Positions 11,493-22,205 of a stretch of DNA of 46,201 nucleotides are shown piece after piece. The stretch comes from Parvularia atlantis (lineage: Eukaryota > Opisthokonta > Rotosphaerida). Made by a program: the position numbers and the translations under genes. The DNA lies in assembly GCA_943704415.1 (NCBI GenBank), contig CALSCO010000546.1, positions 1 to 46,201 of the forward strand, in the 5' to 3' direction. The notes below the pieces were generated by a model. It saw nothing but the letters and a program-made list of their open reading frames with translations. It was not told where the DNA came from and ran no database searches. Every line of letters begins with the position of its first letter. Positions within the stretch are counted from its first letter, which is position 1.

Positions 11493-12846
11493 TCAGTGCG
11501 GCCGCGTGTCCTCCAGCTGCAGGTTGCGCAGGTTGCCCTTGCCGTCGACGTATGGGCTGCGGTCGAGCTCCTCGAGGAAGTACTCTTGCAGCGCGCGCTT
11601 GGCGGCCTGCGCACACGATCAGCGGACAAGCGAGCTTTGGCGAGAAAGCGCGCGCGCACCAGCGTCGTCGCCAGCTTGATCGACTGCGCCGAGGCTGCGA
11701 CGTGTCAGCCAGCCGCACGCTGCTCCGCGCGTGTGCGTGCGCACCTTCTGCCAGCATCTCGCTGCCCGAGAAGACGCCGATGCGGAACATCGGGTTGTGC
11801 GACTTGCGCCCGGTCTCGGCGAGGATGCTGTGCGTGCGCGCGAGCAGGGGTGAGCACGGGCCATCGCAACTGGGGCACGCGCACCGGCTCTCGGGCTTTG
11901 GCCGCCCCTGGCGTACCATCAGCGCCGTGAGCAGCCCCTTCGGGTTGGACATGGTCAGGGTTTTCTGCGCGCCGTGCCTGAGCGCCACCCGCGCGCGCGC
12001 TCGTGCACCCCACGCACCTGCAGGTCCACGTGCCGCGACAGGATGTGCTTGTCGACAAAGGTGAGCGCGCCGTCCATGCCCTGCTCGCGCGCGCGCGGTT
12101 GAGCGCACGGCTCACAAACGCAGAATGCCGATTGCGCACCCGGTCGTGGTAGTTGGCCGCGACGAGCGCCTGCACGCACGTCCCGAGCACCTTGTCCTCG
12201 CCGGCCTTGAGCGCGTTGCTGGCCTCGGCTGTCTCCTCGCTCGTCTCGTCGCGCTGCGTGACGCGCGATCGCGTGAGGCTGCCGCACGGCATCGCCGGCA
12301 TCGCCGGCATCGCATCGGGCGCGCACCGGCACGGCTGGCGTCCACCGCGCGACCTCGTGCAGCCCGACGGCGCGCGCCCAGTGCGCGAGCGACGGCAGGC
12401 CGGCGTACTCCTCCACGGCCGCCGCGAGCGCCTCGGTCGGGAGGCGCGGGTAGGAGACGTAGAGCGACTCGGTGACGCGCGTGCGCATGAGCGTGCTGCC
12501 TGCGTTGCGCGGGGCAGGTGAGGGGCGCCCGACCACGGCGCACGGCGCGGCGCGCACCAAACAGCGCGAGGCGGTCGTTGCACGGCAGCTGCGCGTGCCG
12601 GTACGAGCGGTGCGTGACGGCCTGGACGAACACGGCCGGGTCGGTGAAGGCGCAGTCGATGCGCGCCGCCACCACGGCCGCGCGCCGCTCGTACTCCTCG
12701 CGCTTGGCCGCTCTTGCCGACGCGGCGGCCGCTGCGTCTGCCGGCGTCGGTGCAGCTGCCGCGGTCTCCGCCGTCGCCGCCGCCGCGCGCCACGCCGGCG
12801 CCGAGAAGGACGAGAAGCGGCGCACGACCGCCGCCATGCGCGACAT
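11493..12846 (-). CDS. MRPL44: Mitochondrial large-subunit ribosomal protein mL44 (RNase III-like)
   Basis: Start ATG at 12846 gives an Arg/Ser/Ala presequence (MSRMAAVVRRFSSFSAPAWR). The body is an RNase III-type fold (AFTDPAVFVQAVTHRSYRHA, then NDRLALFG-NAGSTLMRTRV, YPRLPTEALAAAVEEYAG, AGEDKVLGTCVQALVAANY). A double-stranded RNA-binding-like region follows (TMSNPKGLLTALMVRQGRPK, SHNPMFRIGVFSGSEMLAE, SIKLATTL, AAKRALQEYFLEEL) and the protein ends LEDTRPH. The RNase III signature, usually ERLEFLGDAVL, is changed here to DRLALFGNAGS. Catalytic acids are therefore missing, as expected for mL44 (yeast Mrpl3), which is structural in the mitoribosome. About six or seven introns. Head-to-head with POL5 (30 bp between start codons) and tail-to-tail with GUF1, another mitochondrial translation gene. 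Confidence 0.85.
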
Positions 12847-12876
12847 CGACTTGGGAGCAACTCAGCAGTGCGCAGC
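12847..12876. promoter_or_regulatory. 30-bp head-to-head interval between mL44 and POL5 start codons
   Basis: Only 30 bp lie between the two divergent ATGs. Core promoter elements and 5' UTRs for at least one gene must therefore extend into the other's coding region. If POL5 instead starts at the next in-frame ATG (12937) the gap is still only 90 bp. Confidence 0.5.
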
Positions 12877-13149
12877 ATGGCCGAAGGCCACGTGGCGCGT
12901 GCATGGCTCACGCCGCTGCGCCGCCCAGAGCGGGAGATGGCCGTGGGCGACCGGGCGGCGCGCAGCCGCAAGCGCGCGCGCGAGGAGCCCGAGCAGGAGG
13001 AGCAGGAGGAGCAGGAGGAGCAGGAGGAGACGCAGGAGGAGGAAGCCGGCGACGCCGATGAGGACGAGGAGGACGCCGACGACCACGACCACGAGGACGA
13101 CGACGACGAGAGCTCGGACGATAGCAGCGACGACGACGACGAAGACGAT

Positions 13150-13181
<32 letters not shown>

Positions 13182-16100
13182 CGACGACGACGGCGGCGAG
13201 AACGACGGCGAGGCACGCGGCGCCAGCGACGGCGAGCAGCAGGAGCAGCAGGAGCACCAGGGCGGCGCCGTCACGGCCTCATCCAGCGTCATCGTCACGT
13301 CGGGCATCCTGCCCATCTTCTGGGAGCTCGCTGCGCTCGACCAGAAGACACGTATGAAGGCAGCTGTCAAGCTGCTCGACATCCTCAAGGCGGCGCAGGA
13401 GACGCACAAGGCTGGCGTCGACGGCTGGGACGTGCTCGCCGCCGGACCGATCGACGACGAGGAGGCGTGCCTCAGGCTTTGCGCGGACGAAATCGCGTAC
13501 TCGCTCAAGCGTCTCGTGCGCGGCTTGCCGTCGTCGCGCCAGGGTGCGCGCCAGGGCTTCTCGCTCGCGCTGACGGAGGTGTGTATGTGTGAGTGCGCGC
13601 GCACCCGCGATGCCGCGTCGCTCACCGCTCTGCAGCTGCTGCACCAGCTCGGCTTCGTGCCGGCCAAGCTTGTGCTCGACTGGATTTACCTGTACAGCGA
13701 GATCTCGGGTGGTATGAAGGCGCAGGTGCATGCCGCTTGTGTCTCCGCGCTCGCGCACCGGACTGACGCGTCGTGCGCGCGCAGGAGGAGCGCGACATGC
13801 TCTTTGGCCGTCTCTTTGGCGTCATGGCGCTCGAGCGCAGCGGCGCCATGCGCCAGCCGAGCACGGACCGCGAGACGTTCTGGCGTGCGATCGAGACCGT
13901 GCTCGACGTGGCCATGTCCAAGTCGTACCTGCTCGAGATGGGCTCGGAGGCCGTGAGCGCGCTCCTGCCCTCGCTCAAGGCGCACGAGGACTACGCCGAT
14001 GACGTCCTCGCGGACCTGTTTGCGTGGTACAGCGACAAGGCGGACACGTGCCACAAGATCTCGGTCATGTTGGCCGTGCAGGACGTGTTTCCGGTGCGTG
14101 GCGCACCGGTGCCACGTCTGCGTCGGCTCACGCGCGCTGACACATCACACGCGTGCAGAGCGTCGATATCACGCCGGCCATGCCGCAGTGGGGCTCGTCG
14201 CGCATCCTCAACGTCCAGTCGCTGCCGCAGCTGGCCATGGTCCTGCGAGAGTCGACCTCGAGCAACCCGCGCGTGCACGTCGTCTGGCGCCGCATCTTCA
14301 AAATCTTCCAGGCGCGGATCGCGGCCGAGGGCGGCGCCATTGCCGCTACGCCTGCCGCCGAGCCCAAGAAGACGAAGAAGAACAAGAAGCTTAAGACCGA
14401 GTTGCGCGATGACGAGGCCGCGGCCGACGCCGACAGCAACGTCGTCGTGCCGTGGGACACGTTCTGGCGCACGGTCGTGGACGGTGTGGCGGCGGTTGCC
14501 GCTTGCGTGTGCTGTGCGCTCACACGGCCTGCCGCAGAGACGCTGTTTGCATCGACGCCGGACCGCAAGTACCTCGGGCTATGCCTGGTGCAGCTGTTTG
14601 GGTCGAGCGTGGCGGCGGAGCAGGTGCCCTTCATCGTCACCAAGCGCTTCATGGACATCCTGATCAACAACCTGCACAAGCAGGACCGCAGCCTGACCAC
14701 AGTGGCGCACCGCGCGGTGCGTCCATCCGTCTGCGTCTTGACTTGCGGGTGCGTTGACGGCGCGTGGCAGCTCGAGACGATCATGGCCCGCGCGCAGACG
14801 AGCCCGACGCTGGCAGTGCACCTGCTGGGCCTGTTCACCGGCCCGGACAGCGTGCCGCACTTTGACCACTTCACGCGCACAAAAACGGTTGAGAAGCTGA
14901 TCGGCTACATGGACCGCGACAGGTGAGCGTTGCGCAAGGGCATAGCCGCGGGCTGACCGCCGCCGCCAGCTTCCTTGCGCACTTCCGCATGCTGCGCGAC
15001 GTCGTCTTGGGCGAGGACTCGGTCCGCTCGCGCAAGCACGCCCCGAACGCGAACGCCGACGGCGATGAGGGGGCGGCGCCGCCGGCGCACGAGGAGGATG
15101 AGACGCTCGATGCCGACGGCAACCCGACCAAGCTGTCGTACGCGGACCGCAAGCGCCAGTGGGCCATCGACTCGATCTTGGCCCTCGTGCGCAACCCGTT
15201 CGTCAAGCGCGACCCCGCCTGGATCCGGCCGGTCTTTGCCTTCCTGATCCGCCACGGGCACTTCCGGCGCAAGGTGTGCAAGACGCGCATGTGCCTGCCA
15301 CTGAGCGCTACTCAACACCCGGGGCTCGCCAGGAGGGCGTGTCGGACAAGAAGATCACGAGCGCGACCGTCAAGCACAACGTGGACGAGGCCGTGGCCGC
15401 AGAGGCACGCCGCCCGATGGCGACACAATCCGTGCAGTCGCTGACGTGTGCGCAACGCTACAGCTGCTGTCCGAGCCTGCGCAGCCGCTGTCAACGGGCG
15501 TGCGCGACCTGCTGCACCAGCGCGCGATCTCGGCCATCAAAGAGCTTTGGACTGAGCGCAAGAAGCGTAAGGTCCGCGAGCCCAGGCCGCGCAAGGGCGC
15601 GCTTAAGCCGTACATGCTCATCGACGGCGAGTCGGGCGGCGAGGAGCACACGGGCATGGAGCGTGATCCGGGCGACAGCGGGCGCGACGACGCCGAGGGC
15701 GACGACGACCACGACGACCACGACGACGACGAGCATGAGTACGACGAGGACGAGCATGACGCGCACGACCACGGCGAGGGCGAGCATGGCGACAGCGACA
15801 GCGCCAACGGCAAGGCACAGAAGCAGCAGCCGACGTACAACGAAGTCAGTGCAGGTGCGACTCGGCTGACCCGTGTGCTGCGCCGTGCCTGGTTGACTGA
15901 CGCGCACACCCGCAGACTTTGACGAGCGCGTGCAGTGGATCGCGCTCGCGGTCGACGTGACGCACACGATCGAGCGGTCCAAGACGATGACGCTTGTCTA
16001 CGGCGGCAAGGACGAGGACTTGGACGTGCGCAAGCGGCTGCACGCCGGCGTCACGCAGCTGGAGGAGCTGGTGTGCGGCGCGTACGCCACCTCTGCCCTT

Positions 16101-19100
16101 GCAGCTCACGCCCGCGCGCGCGCACGCAGATGAAGGACACTGAGCTGACCACGCACAAGCGCTCGCAGATCCGCGCGTTCCGCCTGCTCATGCTCGTGTT
16201 CTACATCGAGACGATCTCGAACGACCCGTCGGCGCCGGCGACGGCCGAGGCACGTCGGCGCCCGTGCGCTGTGCGCGGTGATGATTTTCCTGACGAGCGC
16301 GATGCCATCGCAGGACATCCTCGTGTGCTGCTCGAAGCTCGTGCTCGGCGAGGCGGCTGAGGCCCACGAAGGTGCGCTTGCCCCTCACTCGCGGTAGGGG
16401 CTGACGTGTGCTGTCTCGCAGGGACCGGCAAGAGGCAGCCCGAGCCGATCACCGTGCTCATCGACGTGCTACTTTCGATGCTGGCGCAGCACTCGAACGT
16501 CCTGCGCAAGGTCGCCGACACGGTTTTCCGCGTGTTCAACAGCGAGCTCACGTCGGCGTCGCTGCATCTGCTGCTCGACGTGCGCCTTCCGACCGTGCGG
16601 TGCATTGTACTCACGACTCACGTGCTCGTGCAGGTCATGAAGACGGGCTCGACCGAGATCGACGCGAAGAAGCTCATGAGCGTCAAGCCGGGCGAGGAGG
16701 GTGAGGAGGACGACGAGGAGGCTGACGAGGAGGGCGACGAGGCGATGGACGTCGATGGCGAGGGCGACGAGAACGAAGAGGACGAGGACGCCGCGGCCGA
16801 CGCCAACGGTACCGAGGAGGAGGAAGGTGAGGCCGCCGAGGAGGAGGAGGAAGAGGAGGAGGACGACGACGAAATCGAGGACTCGGACGTGGAGTACGAC
16901 GGCAACGACCAGGAGGTCGACGAGGAGTTCCGGCAAAAGGTGCAGCAGGTGCTTGAGCGCCAGGGCATGGCCGGTGCGTCTTCTGCGCTTCCATGCACGC
17001 AGGTGCTCACATTGCGCGCGCGCGCGCGCGCAGCACCCGCCGATGGCGAGGAGGGCGAGGACGGCGGCGAGGGTGCCGAGGCCGACGGCGCCGAGGAGAA
17101 GGCGGACGAGGAGGCCGAGGGCGAGGGCGAGGGCGAGGAGGTCGACGACCTGGCTATGCTCTCGGTGGACGAGCAACTCGCCGTGCTGTTCAAGCAGCGC
17201 AAGCTGCAGAAGCGGCTCAAGGCCGGTGCGTGCGCGCGCTGTCGGAGCAGTGTGCGCGACCGGCTCACCGCGTGCGCGCAGAGGCGCAGCGGCGCGTGTA
17301 CTACATGAAGTTTAAGGTCCTCGACCTGCTCGACACGCTCACCAAGCGTGCGCAAATCACCGGCCTGACGCTGCAGATCCTCAAGCCGCTCGTGGTCGCG
17401 TTCTGCAAGTGCACAACGACCAAGCAGGACCGGACAGTGTGCCGCTCCCAGCACGGCCGCCACGTGTGCTGACACGTGTGCGCGGCGCCGGACAGCTCAT
17501 GCGCCGGATCACCGCGTTCCTCAAGCGGTACTCACACTTGCGCGTCATGTGCACCTTGGCCGAGATTGGGTACACCAAGGTCAAGACGATCTTTGACGAG
17601 CTCCACCGCATCCTGCTCAAGCAGCGCGCCAAAGCCGGGGTGCGTGGCATGGGCGGCCGCTGGGATTGCGCGCCTGACGACGCGTGCGGCAGGCTGAGGT
17701 CGTCAGCCTCGCCCTTGCCCCGGTCATCCGCGTCATGCTCGGGCGGCGGAAGGCGCGCGATGTCAACCTGCTCAAGGATGCGCCGGCCGAGGACGAGGCG
17801 GACAAGCTCGAGGCCGGGGACGAGGTCAAGGAGGAGCTGATCGACGCCGCCGCCGAGGACGGCGAGAAGCACGACGAGAAGGACGACGGGGTGACTCCGC
17901 CCAGCGAGGTGCTGCTCGCAATCGCGTGTGCGCGCATGCTCTGATGCTCACGACGGCCGTGTGCGCAGCCCAAGCTCACGGACTACGTGCAGATGACGTA
18001 CAACGCGGACCTGACGCACTTCATGACGGACAAGCACAACAACACCGAGCCGGCCGTCTTTGAGGACTACATCACGTGCGCTGCGCTTGCCCTGGCGCGA
18101 CCGGCCGGCTCACACGCGCGGGAACAGACGCTTTGGCGCGTGGGCTCGGCAGTTTGTGCCGATCTTGTGCGATGCGTTCATCGGCGGGATCGTGCGGCCG
18201 TTCCAGATCACGATCGCAACGCAGCTCTTGACCAAGATCATGTCGCTGCAGCAGGTGCGTGTCCAACGCGCTTGTGGTATGCGCTGACGCCGCGGTCGCC
18301 GCAGAACTACGAGATTGAGGTGCTGCACTCGATGAGCGTGTTCATCAAGACCCTGCCGCTCGAGAAGGGCGCGCGGCGCCGGTTCAAGGTGCGCGCGCAG
18401 CACCTCAAGGAGATCCTGGCCGTGTCGGGCTCGGCGCTGCGACGCCTCAGCGTCAAGCCAAAGAGCAAGGAGGTGCGCCAGCGTGACGCGGACGCTTCGG
18501 GGGCCCGCATGTGCTCACGTTCGGCCGGCCGGCAGTCGCTCACGGTACAGCACGAGTTCCTCGGGGCGCTGCGGCACCTTGAGCAGCACCGCCTATTCCT
18601 CAAGGCACACTCGGTCCGCAGCCAGGGCGTACAGTACATCCGCATGCTGGGCGAGGCGCCGAGGTGCGTCAGACGCTGGCGCTCTTGGTCACGATCGCTC
18701 ACGAGCGCGCCACCAGGGCCACGCACGAGCTCGAGCGCCTAGCAGAGGAGCGCCTGCAGGCGTGGCGCGCTCAGGCCGCCGCCGAGGGCCGCCAGATCAC
18801 CGCCGCGGACGAGGAGAGCAGCGACGACGACGACGACGAGGAAGAGGAGGGCAAGCCGGCCAAGCCGAAGGACGGGGACGCCGACAACGACCCCGACGGC
18901 ATCCCCGCGATGAAGCCGGCCAAGCGGCGGCGCGGCATCAAGGGCCCCTCACCCAAGAAGCGCAAGACGGTGGCGCCGGGCGACGAGTCTGGCGGGCCGC
19001 AGAAGAAGACGAAGGAGCAGCGCAAGCACCAGGCGCGCTTCCTCAAGCGCCAAAAGAAGGAACGCAAGCAATCGGTCACCAAGGAGGAGAAGAAGCTGCG

Positions 19101-19158
19101 CCGCCTCGAAAAGCTCAAGCAGAAGGTGACCAAGACGCGGGCCGTGCTCGGCGTGTGA
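12877..19158 (+). CDS. POL5: POL5/MYBBP1A family nucleolar protein
   Basis: Large HEAT-like protein of the MYBBP1A/Pol5 family, a nucleolar factor for rRNA transcription and 60S assembly despite its DNA polymerase name. Start ATG 12877; a second in-frame ATG at 12937 precedes a basic patch (SRKRAR). Then come a very acidic tract with a long Asp run (about 13120-13192) and the family core: ILPIFWELAALDQKTRMKAA, DDEEACLRLCADEIAYSLKR, LVRGLPSSRQGARQGFSLAL, LLHQLGFVPAKLVLDWIY, ERDMLFGRLFGVMALERSG. Later helical-repeat exons carry further acidic tracts near 15640-15810, 16690-16930 and 17040-17150. The C-terminus is Lys/Arg-rich (KKTKEQRKHQARFLKRQKKE), fitting nucleolar targeting. About 20 introns leave roughly 1,700 residues, longer than yeast Pol5 largely because of the acidic inserts. 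Exon edges within acidic tracts are less certain. Converges with EBP2, another 60S factor. Confidence 0.85.
13120..13192 (+). repeat. GAC/GAT/GAA triplet tract coding poly-Asp/Glu in POL5
   Basis: A run of mainly GAC triplets codes for more than twenty nearly consecutive Asp residues near the POL5 N-terminus. It is in frame with flanking coding sequence, so it is an expanded acidic segment. Antisense reading gives meaningless Val/Ser/Arg-rich ORFs. Confidence 0.85.
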
Positions 19159-19288
19159 TGCGGTGCTGCTACTGTGTTTGCTTTCGGCACGAAAAGATTG
19201 ATCATCCGCCCGTCACGACCGAGGGCGGCAGAGCACACACAGAGAGCGCTTTTCGGGATGGGGAAGGAGGGGCGGGCGCACAATAGCA

Positions 19289-20731
19289 TCACCGCCTCTT
19301 GCCCTGCTGCGCTTTCCGCTGGCGCGCAAACTTGCCCGGCCGCTTGCCCTTTGGTGGTCCGCGCTTCTTGCCGGCCATCCCTGCGCTGCTGCCGCCGCCA
19401 CTGCCACCACCACCGCCGCCACTGTCGCCGCCCGCGCCCGGTCGCCCGTGCTGCTTCTTTCCCGCAAAGCCAAACTCCTTCTTTTTGCCACCGTTGGCCG
19501 CTGGCGCGCCCCCGCTCTTGAACGGCCTGTGAGCGCGCGCGCGCGCGGTAAGCGACGCAATATGCGCATGCTAGGCCGAACGCACTTGAACGGCTTGCGG
19601 CCGCCCTTGCTTTTGGGCGACTTGCCACCCGCGCCGGCCGACGGAGCGGGGCTGGGCGGCTCCGAGTCCTCGACGTTGATCTCAAAGTCGTCATCCTCCA
19701 GCGCCTTGTCGACGTTGGCTCGCCCTGCGTCGCCCGAGCGACATCAGGCGCGCTTCTTGCAAGCAGGTGGCTGCTGCGTGCCTTTGCGGACCATCTTGAG
19801 CTTCTCGAGCTGCTTTGACTTTTGCTTGGCGCGCTCCTGCTGCTTCTCGGCCTGGACCTGCTTGCCGTACTTGCGCATGGCGCGCTGCTTGGCGACCTCC
19901 TCGCTGCGCTTGATCTGCTGCGCCTCGTCGGCGATGCGTTGTCTGACCTGCGCGCACGGAGCCGTGAGGGCGGCGGCGCACGCGTTGTGGTAGGCACGAG
20001 CACACCTTCTGCATGTGCGCGTCCGTCTTGAGCATCTCGGCAAAGTAGTCGTCGGGCCGGTCGAATTTGACGCCCGTCTCGAGCACGCGCCGCTTGCCGA
20101 CGACGGCGGCCTCGAGCGCCTGCTTGTAGCTGCGCGTCGGCGCGGCGTGTCAGCGGCCACGCGTGCACGAGCGCAGCACGCACAAGGCGAGCTCGCGCTG
20201 AAAGTCGTCGTCGACGTTTGGCACAACGGTCGGCGCGGGCGCGACGATCTCGAGCGTCTCGATCCACGGGATGCTCCCGTCGGCGCCGCGCAGCTCGGCC
20301 ACGTGCTGCAGCAGCAGCTCCTGTTTCGCGCGGCCGGTGAGCGCGGTACACCGGCGCGGGCACGTGAACGGACCGGGTGGTTCTGCCCGCGCTGCCGCGG
20401 CTGCGCGCCCGTCACGTTGAGCTCGCCGTCCTGTGCGCGCGCGCACGCGTGTCAGACCCTGCTGCGCGGCCGTGCCGTGTGCGCTGTGCACCTCGTCGTC
20501 GTCGTCGTCGTCGTCGCCGACCACATCGACTTCGCCGTCGTCGGCTGCGTCCTCGTCGTCGTCGTCGTCGTCGTCCTCGTCCTCGTGCTTGACGCGCGTC
20601 GGCCGGTGCGCACGGGCCACGTCGACCGCGTCCACCTCGTCCTCGCCCACGTCGACCTCGTCCTCGTCCTCGTCCTCGTCCTCGCGCCGCCGCCGCCGCT
20701 TGCCCGCGGCCATGCGGTACGCCGCCGCCAT
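19289..20731 (-). CDS. EBP2: rRNA-processing protein EBP2
   Basis: EBP2 (human EBNA1BP2) is a nucleolar factor needed for pre-27S rRNA processing and 60S assembly. Start ATG at 20731 (MAAAYRMAAGKRRRRRED); the ATG at 20713 is an alternative. An acidic N-terminus of Asp/Glu runs precedes the diagnostic block: YKQALEAAVVGKRRVLETG, VKFDRPDDYFAEMLKTDAHM and KQRAMRKYGKQVQAEKQQER. The end is also diagnostic: RPFKSGGAPAANGGKKKEFG, FAGKKQHGRPGAGG, a Gly/Ser run, then KKRGPPKGKRPGKFARQRK. About five introns leave roughly 370-400 residues, near family length. Tail-to-tail with POL5 across 130 bp and divergent from a Ras-type gene. An in-frame GTG nine bases upstream of the ATG is not a likely start. Confidence 0.9.
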
Positions 20732-21146
20732 GCTGGCCACGTGGCGGATGTGGCGCGCGCGGCAACGCCGTCATCGCTGATCGGGCCAACCGCCGCGCGC
20801 GTTGCCAGGAGACTTTCGGAAGAAAACCGTCTCGCCTCTCGCGGGGCCGGCGCGGCGTCGGTTGCGGCGGGCGCGCGGGCGGGCGGGCGGCGGGGGGGCC
20901 GACGGCGGGCTGCCCAAGGGACGCGCGCGTGCGTGGGCCGCGCGGCGACGCGGCTTGGCGGGAGGCGGGTCGCGGACGTGGCGCACCGGGATCACTTTGT
21001 GGGTTCGCGCAAACAAACAGCGAGGGGGCTCGTGCGCGCCGCGACAGGGACGTGACGGGCGCTGACCGCGGTCGGCGCGCACGCCGCATGCAGCACACGC
21101 GCGCGCCTGCCGCCACCGCCCCCGTCCGCAGCGCGACACGCCCGGC
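20732..21146. promoter_or_regulatory. 415-bp divergent promoter region, EBP2 / Ras-family gene
   Basis: The longest gap between two complete genes here apart from the one near the right end. It is very GC-rich with a G-rich patch (about 20874-20902) that could fold into a G-quadruplex. A CCGCAG about 18 bp before the Ras start could be an acceptor for a 5'-UTR intron. I see no coding exon. Confidence 0.35.
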
Positions 21147-21984
21147 ATGCCGAAGAACGTCGTGACGGAGGAGTTCACGCTGGTGCGCTGCCCAGCACGC
21201 GCACGCGCTGCACGCGGACTCACGGCGGGCTCGCGGCGGCAGGTCGTCGTGGGCTCCGGCGGTGTGGGCAAGTCGTGCCTCACGGTCAAGTTCCTCAAGG
21301 ACGAGTTCCTGACCGAGTACGACCCGACGATCGGTGCGGCACGTGCGCGCGCCGGTGCACTCGCCCGCCACCTGACGCGTGCGCCGCGCCGCCGCAGAGG
21401 AGAACTACCGCAAGAAGATCGTGCAGGAGGGCCGCGAGACGACGGTCGACATCATCGACACGGCCGGCCAGGTGCGCGCGCGCACGCGCTGGAGCGAGCC
21501 GTGCGGCTGACGCACGACGACGCCGAGCAGCAAGAGTACTCGAGCTTACGCGACAGCCACCTGCGCCACGGCCAGGGCTTCCTGCTGTGCTTCGCTATCG
21601 ACAACGACACGTCGTTCAACGAGCTTAAGGAGCTGTACCAGGTCATCCTCCGGCTCAAGGACAACAGCGCCAAGACGCCCTTTGTCGTCGTCGGGTGCAA
21701 GAAGGACCTCGAGGCATCAGAGCGGAAAGTGCAGACGCAGGAGGCCAAGGCCTGGGCCGACTCGATCAAGGCGCCCTACCTCGAGACGTCGGCCAAGGTG
21801 CGCTGCTCGTACTGCTCGCTGCGTGCCGCTCTTACGGCCGATGGACGCTGCGCAGACCGGCTTCAACGTCGAGGACGCGTTCAACTCGCTCGTGACCGAG
21901 ATCCGCAAGGTCTCGCCGAACAAGGCCGCCGCCGGGGGCGCGGGCGCAAAAGGCAAGAAGAGCGGCGGCTGCATCCTGCTTTGA
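21147..21984 (+). CDS. Ras-family small GTPase with CaaX box
   Basis: A complete Ras-type switch protein. Start ATG 21147. Exons: 21147-21182 (MPKNVVTEEFTL), 21243-21333, then from 21398 onward, with two further introns; junctions fall at VVVGSGGVGKSC, DPTI-EENYRK, DTAGQ-QEYSSLRD and ETSAK-TGFNV. All G motifs are present: GSGGVGKS (P-loop), DPTI (switch I Thr), DTAGQ (catalytic Gln), GCKKDL replacing the usual NKxD, and ETSAK. GCKKDL is a notable change, as the G4 Asn is replaced by Cys; the Asp that reads guanine is kept. The tail is Gly/Ala/Lys-rich and ends CILL, a CaaX box whose last Leu predicts geranylgeranylation. About 188-190 residues. Ras/Rap/Rsr1 group; I cannot place it more exactly. 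Confidence 0.92.
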
Positions 21985-22205
21985 CCCGTTGCGCGGCTCA
22001 TTTATCGTCACCACACGGCGTGCGCGCACGCACGGCCAACGTCCGTCTCCTTCCCCCTTCGCCACCCCTCCTTTCCGTGTTACTTCTTCCTTCTAAGCTC
22101 GTGTAGCCCTGTTTTGCAGCCGTCTCACTCGGAGCGCACTGAACCTGACGCGGCGGCCAGCGGTGGAAACTAGCTATGCAAACAAACAAGGTGATCGATC
22201 GTTTG

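Noticed and set aside
12862-13257. Antisense Val/Leu/Ser-rich ORFs over the POL5 acidic tract
   Set aside because: They are shadows of GAC/GAG triplets on the coding strand. The same holds for the Ser-rich antisense frames at 16618-17475 and 36614-36976.
20377-20780. Plus-strand ORFs over the EBP2 acidic N-terminus
   Set aside because: Low-complexity mirror of the Asp/Glu-coding strand; EBP2 on the minus strand explains the sequence.
20874-20902. Possible CpG-island or G-quadruplex promoter element upstream of EBP2
   Set aside because: The whole window is GC-rich, so base composition alone does not mark a regulatory element.
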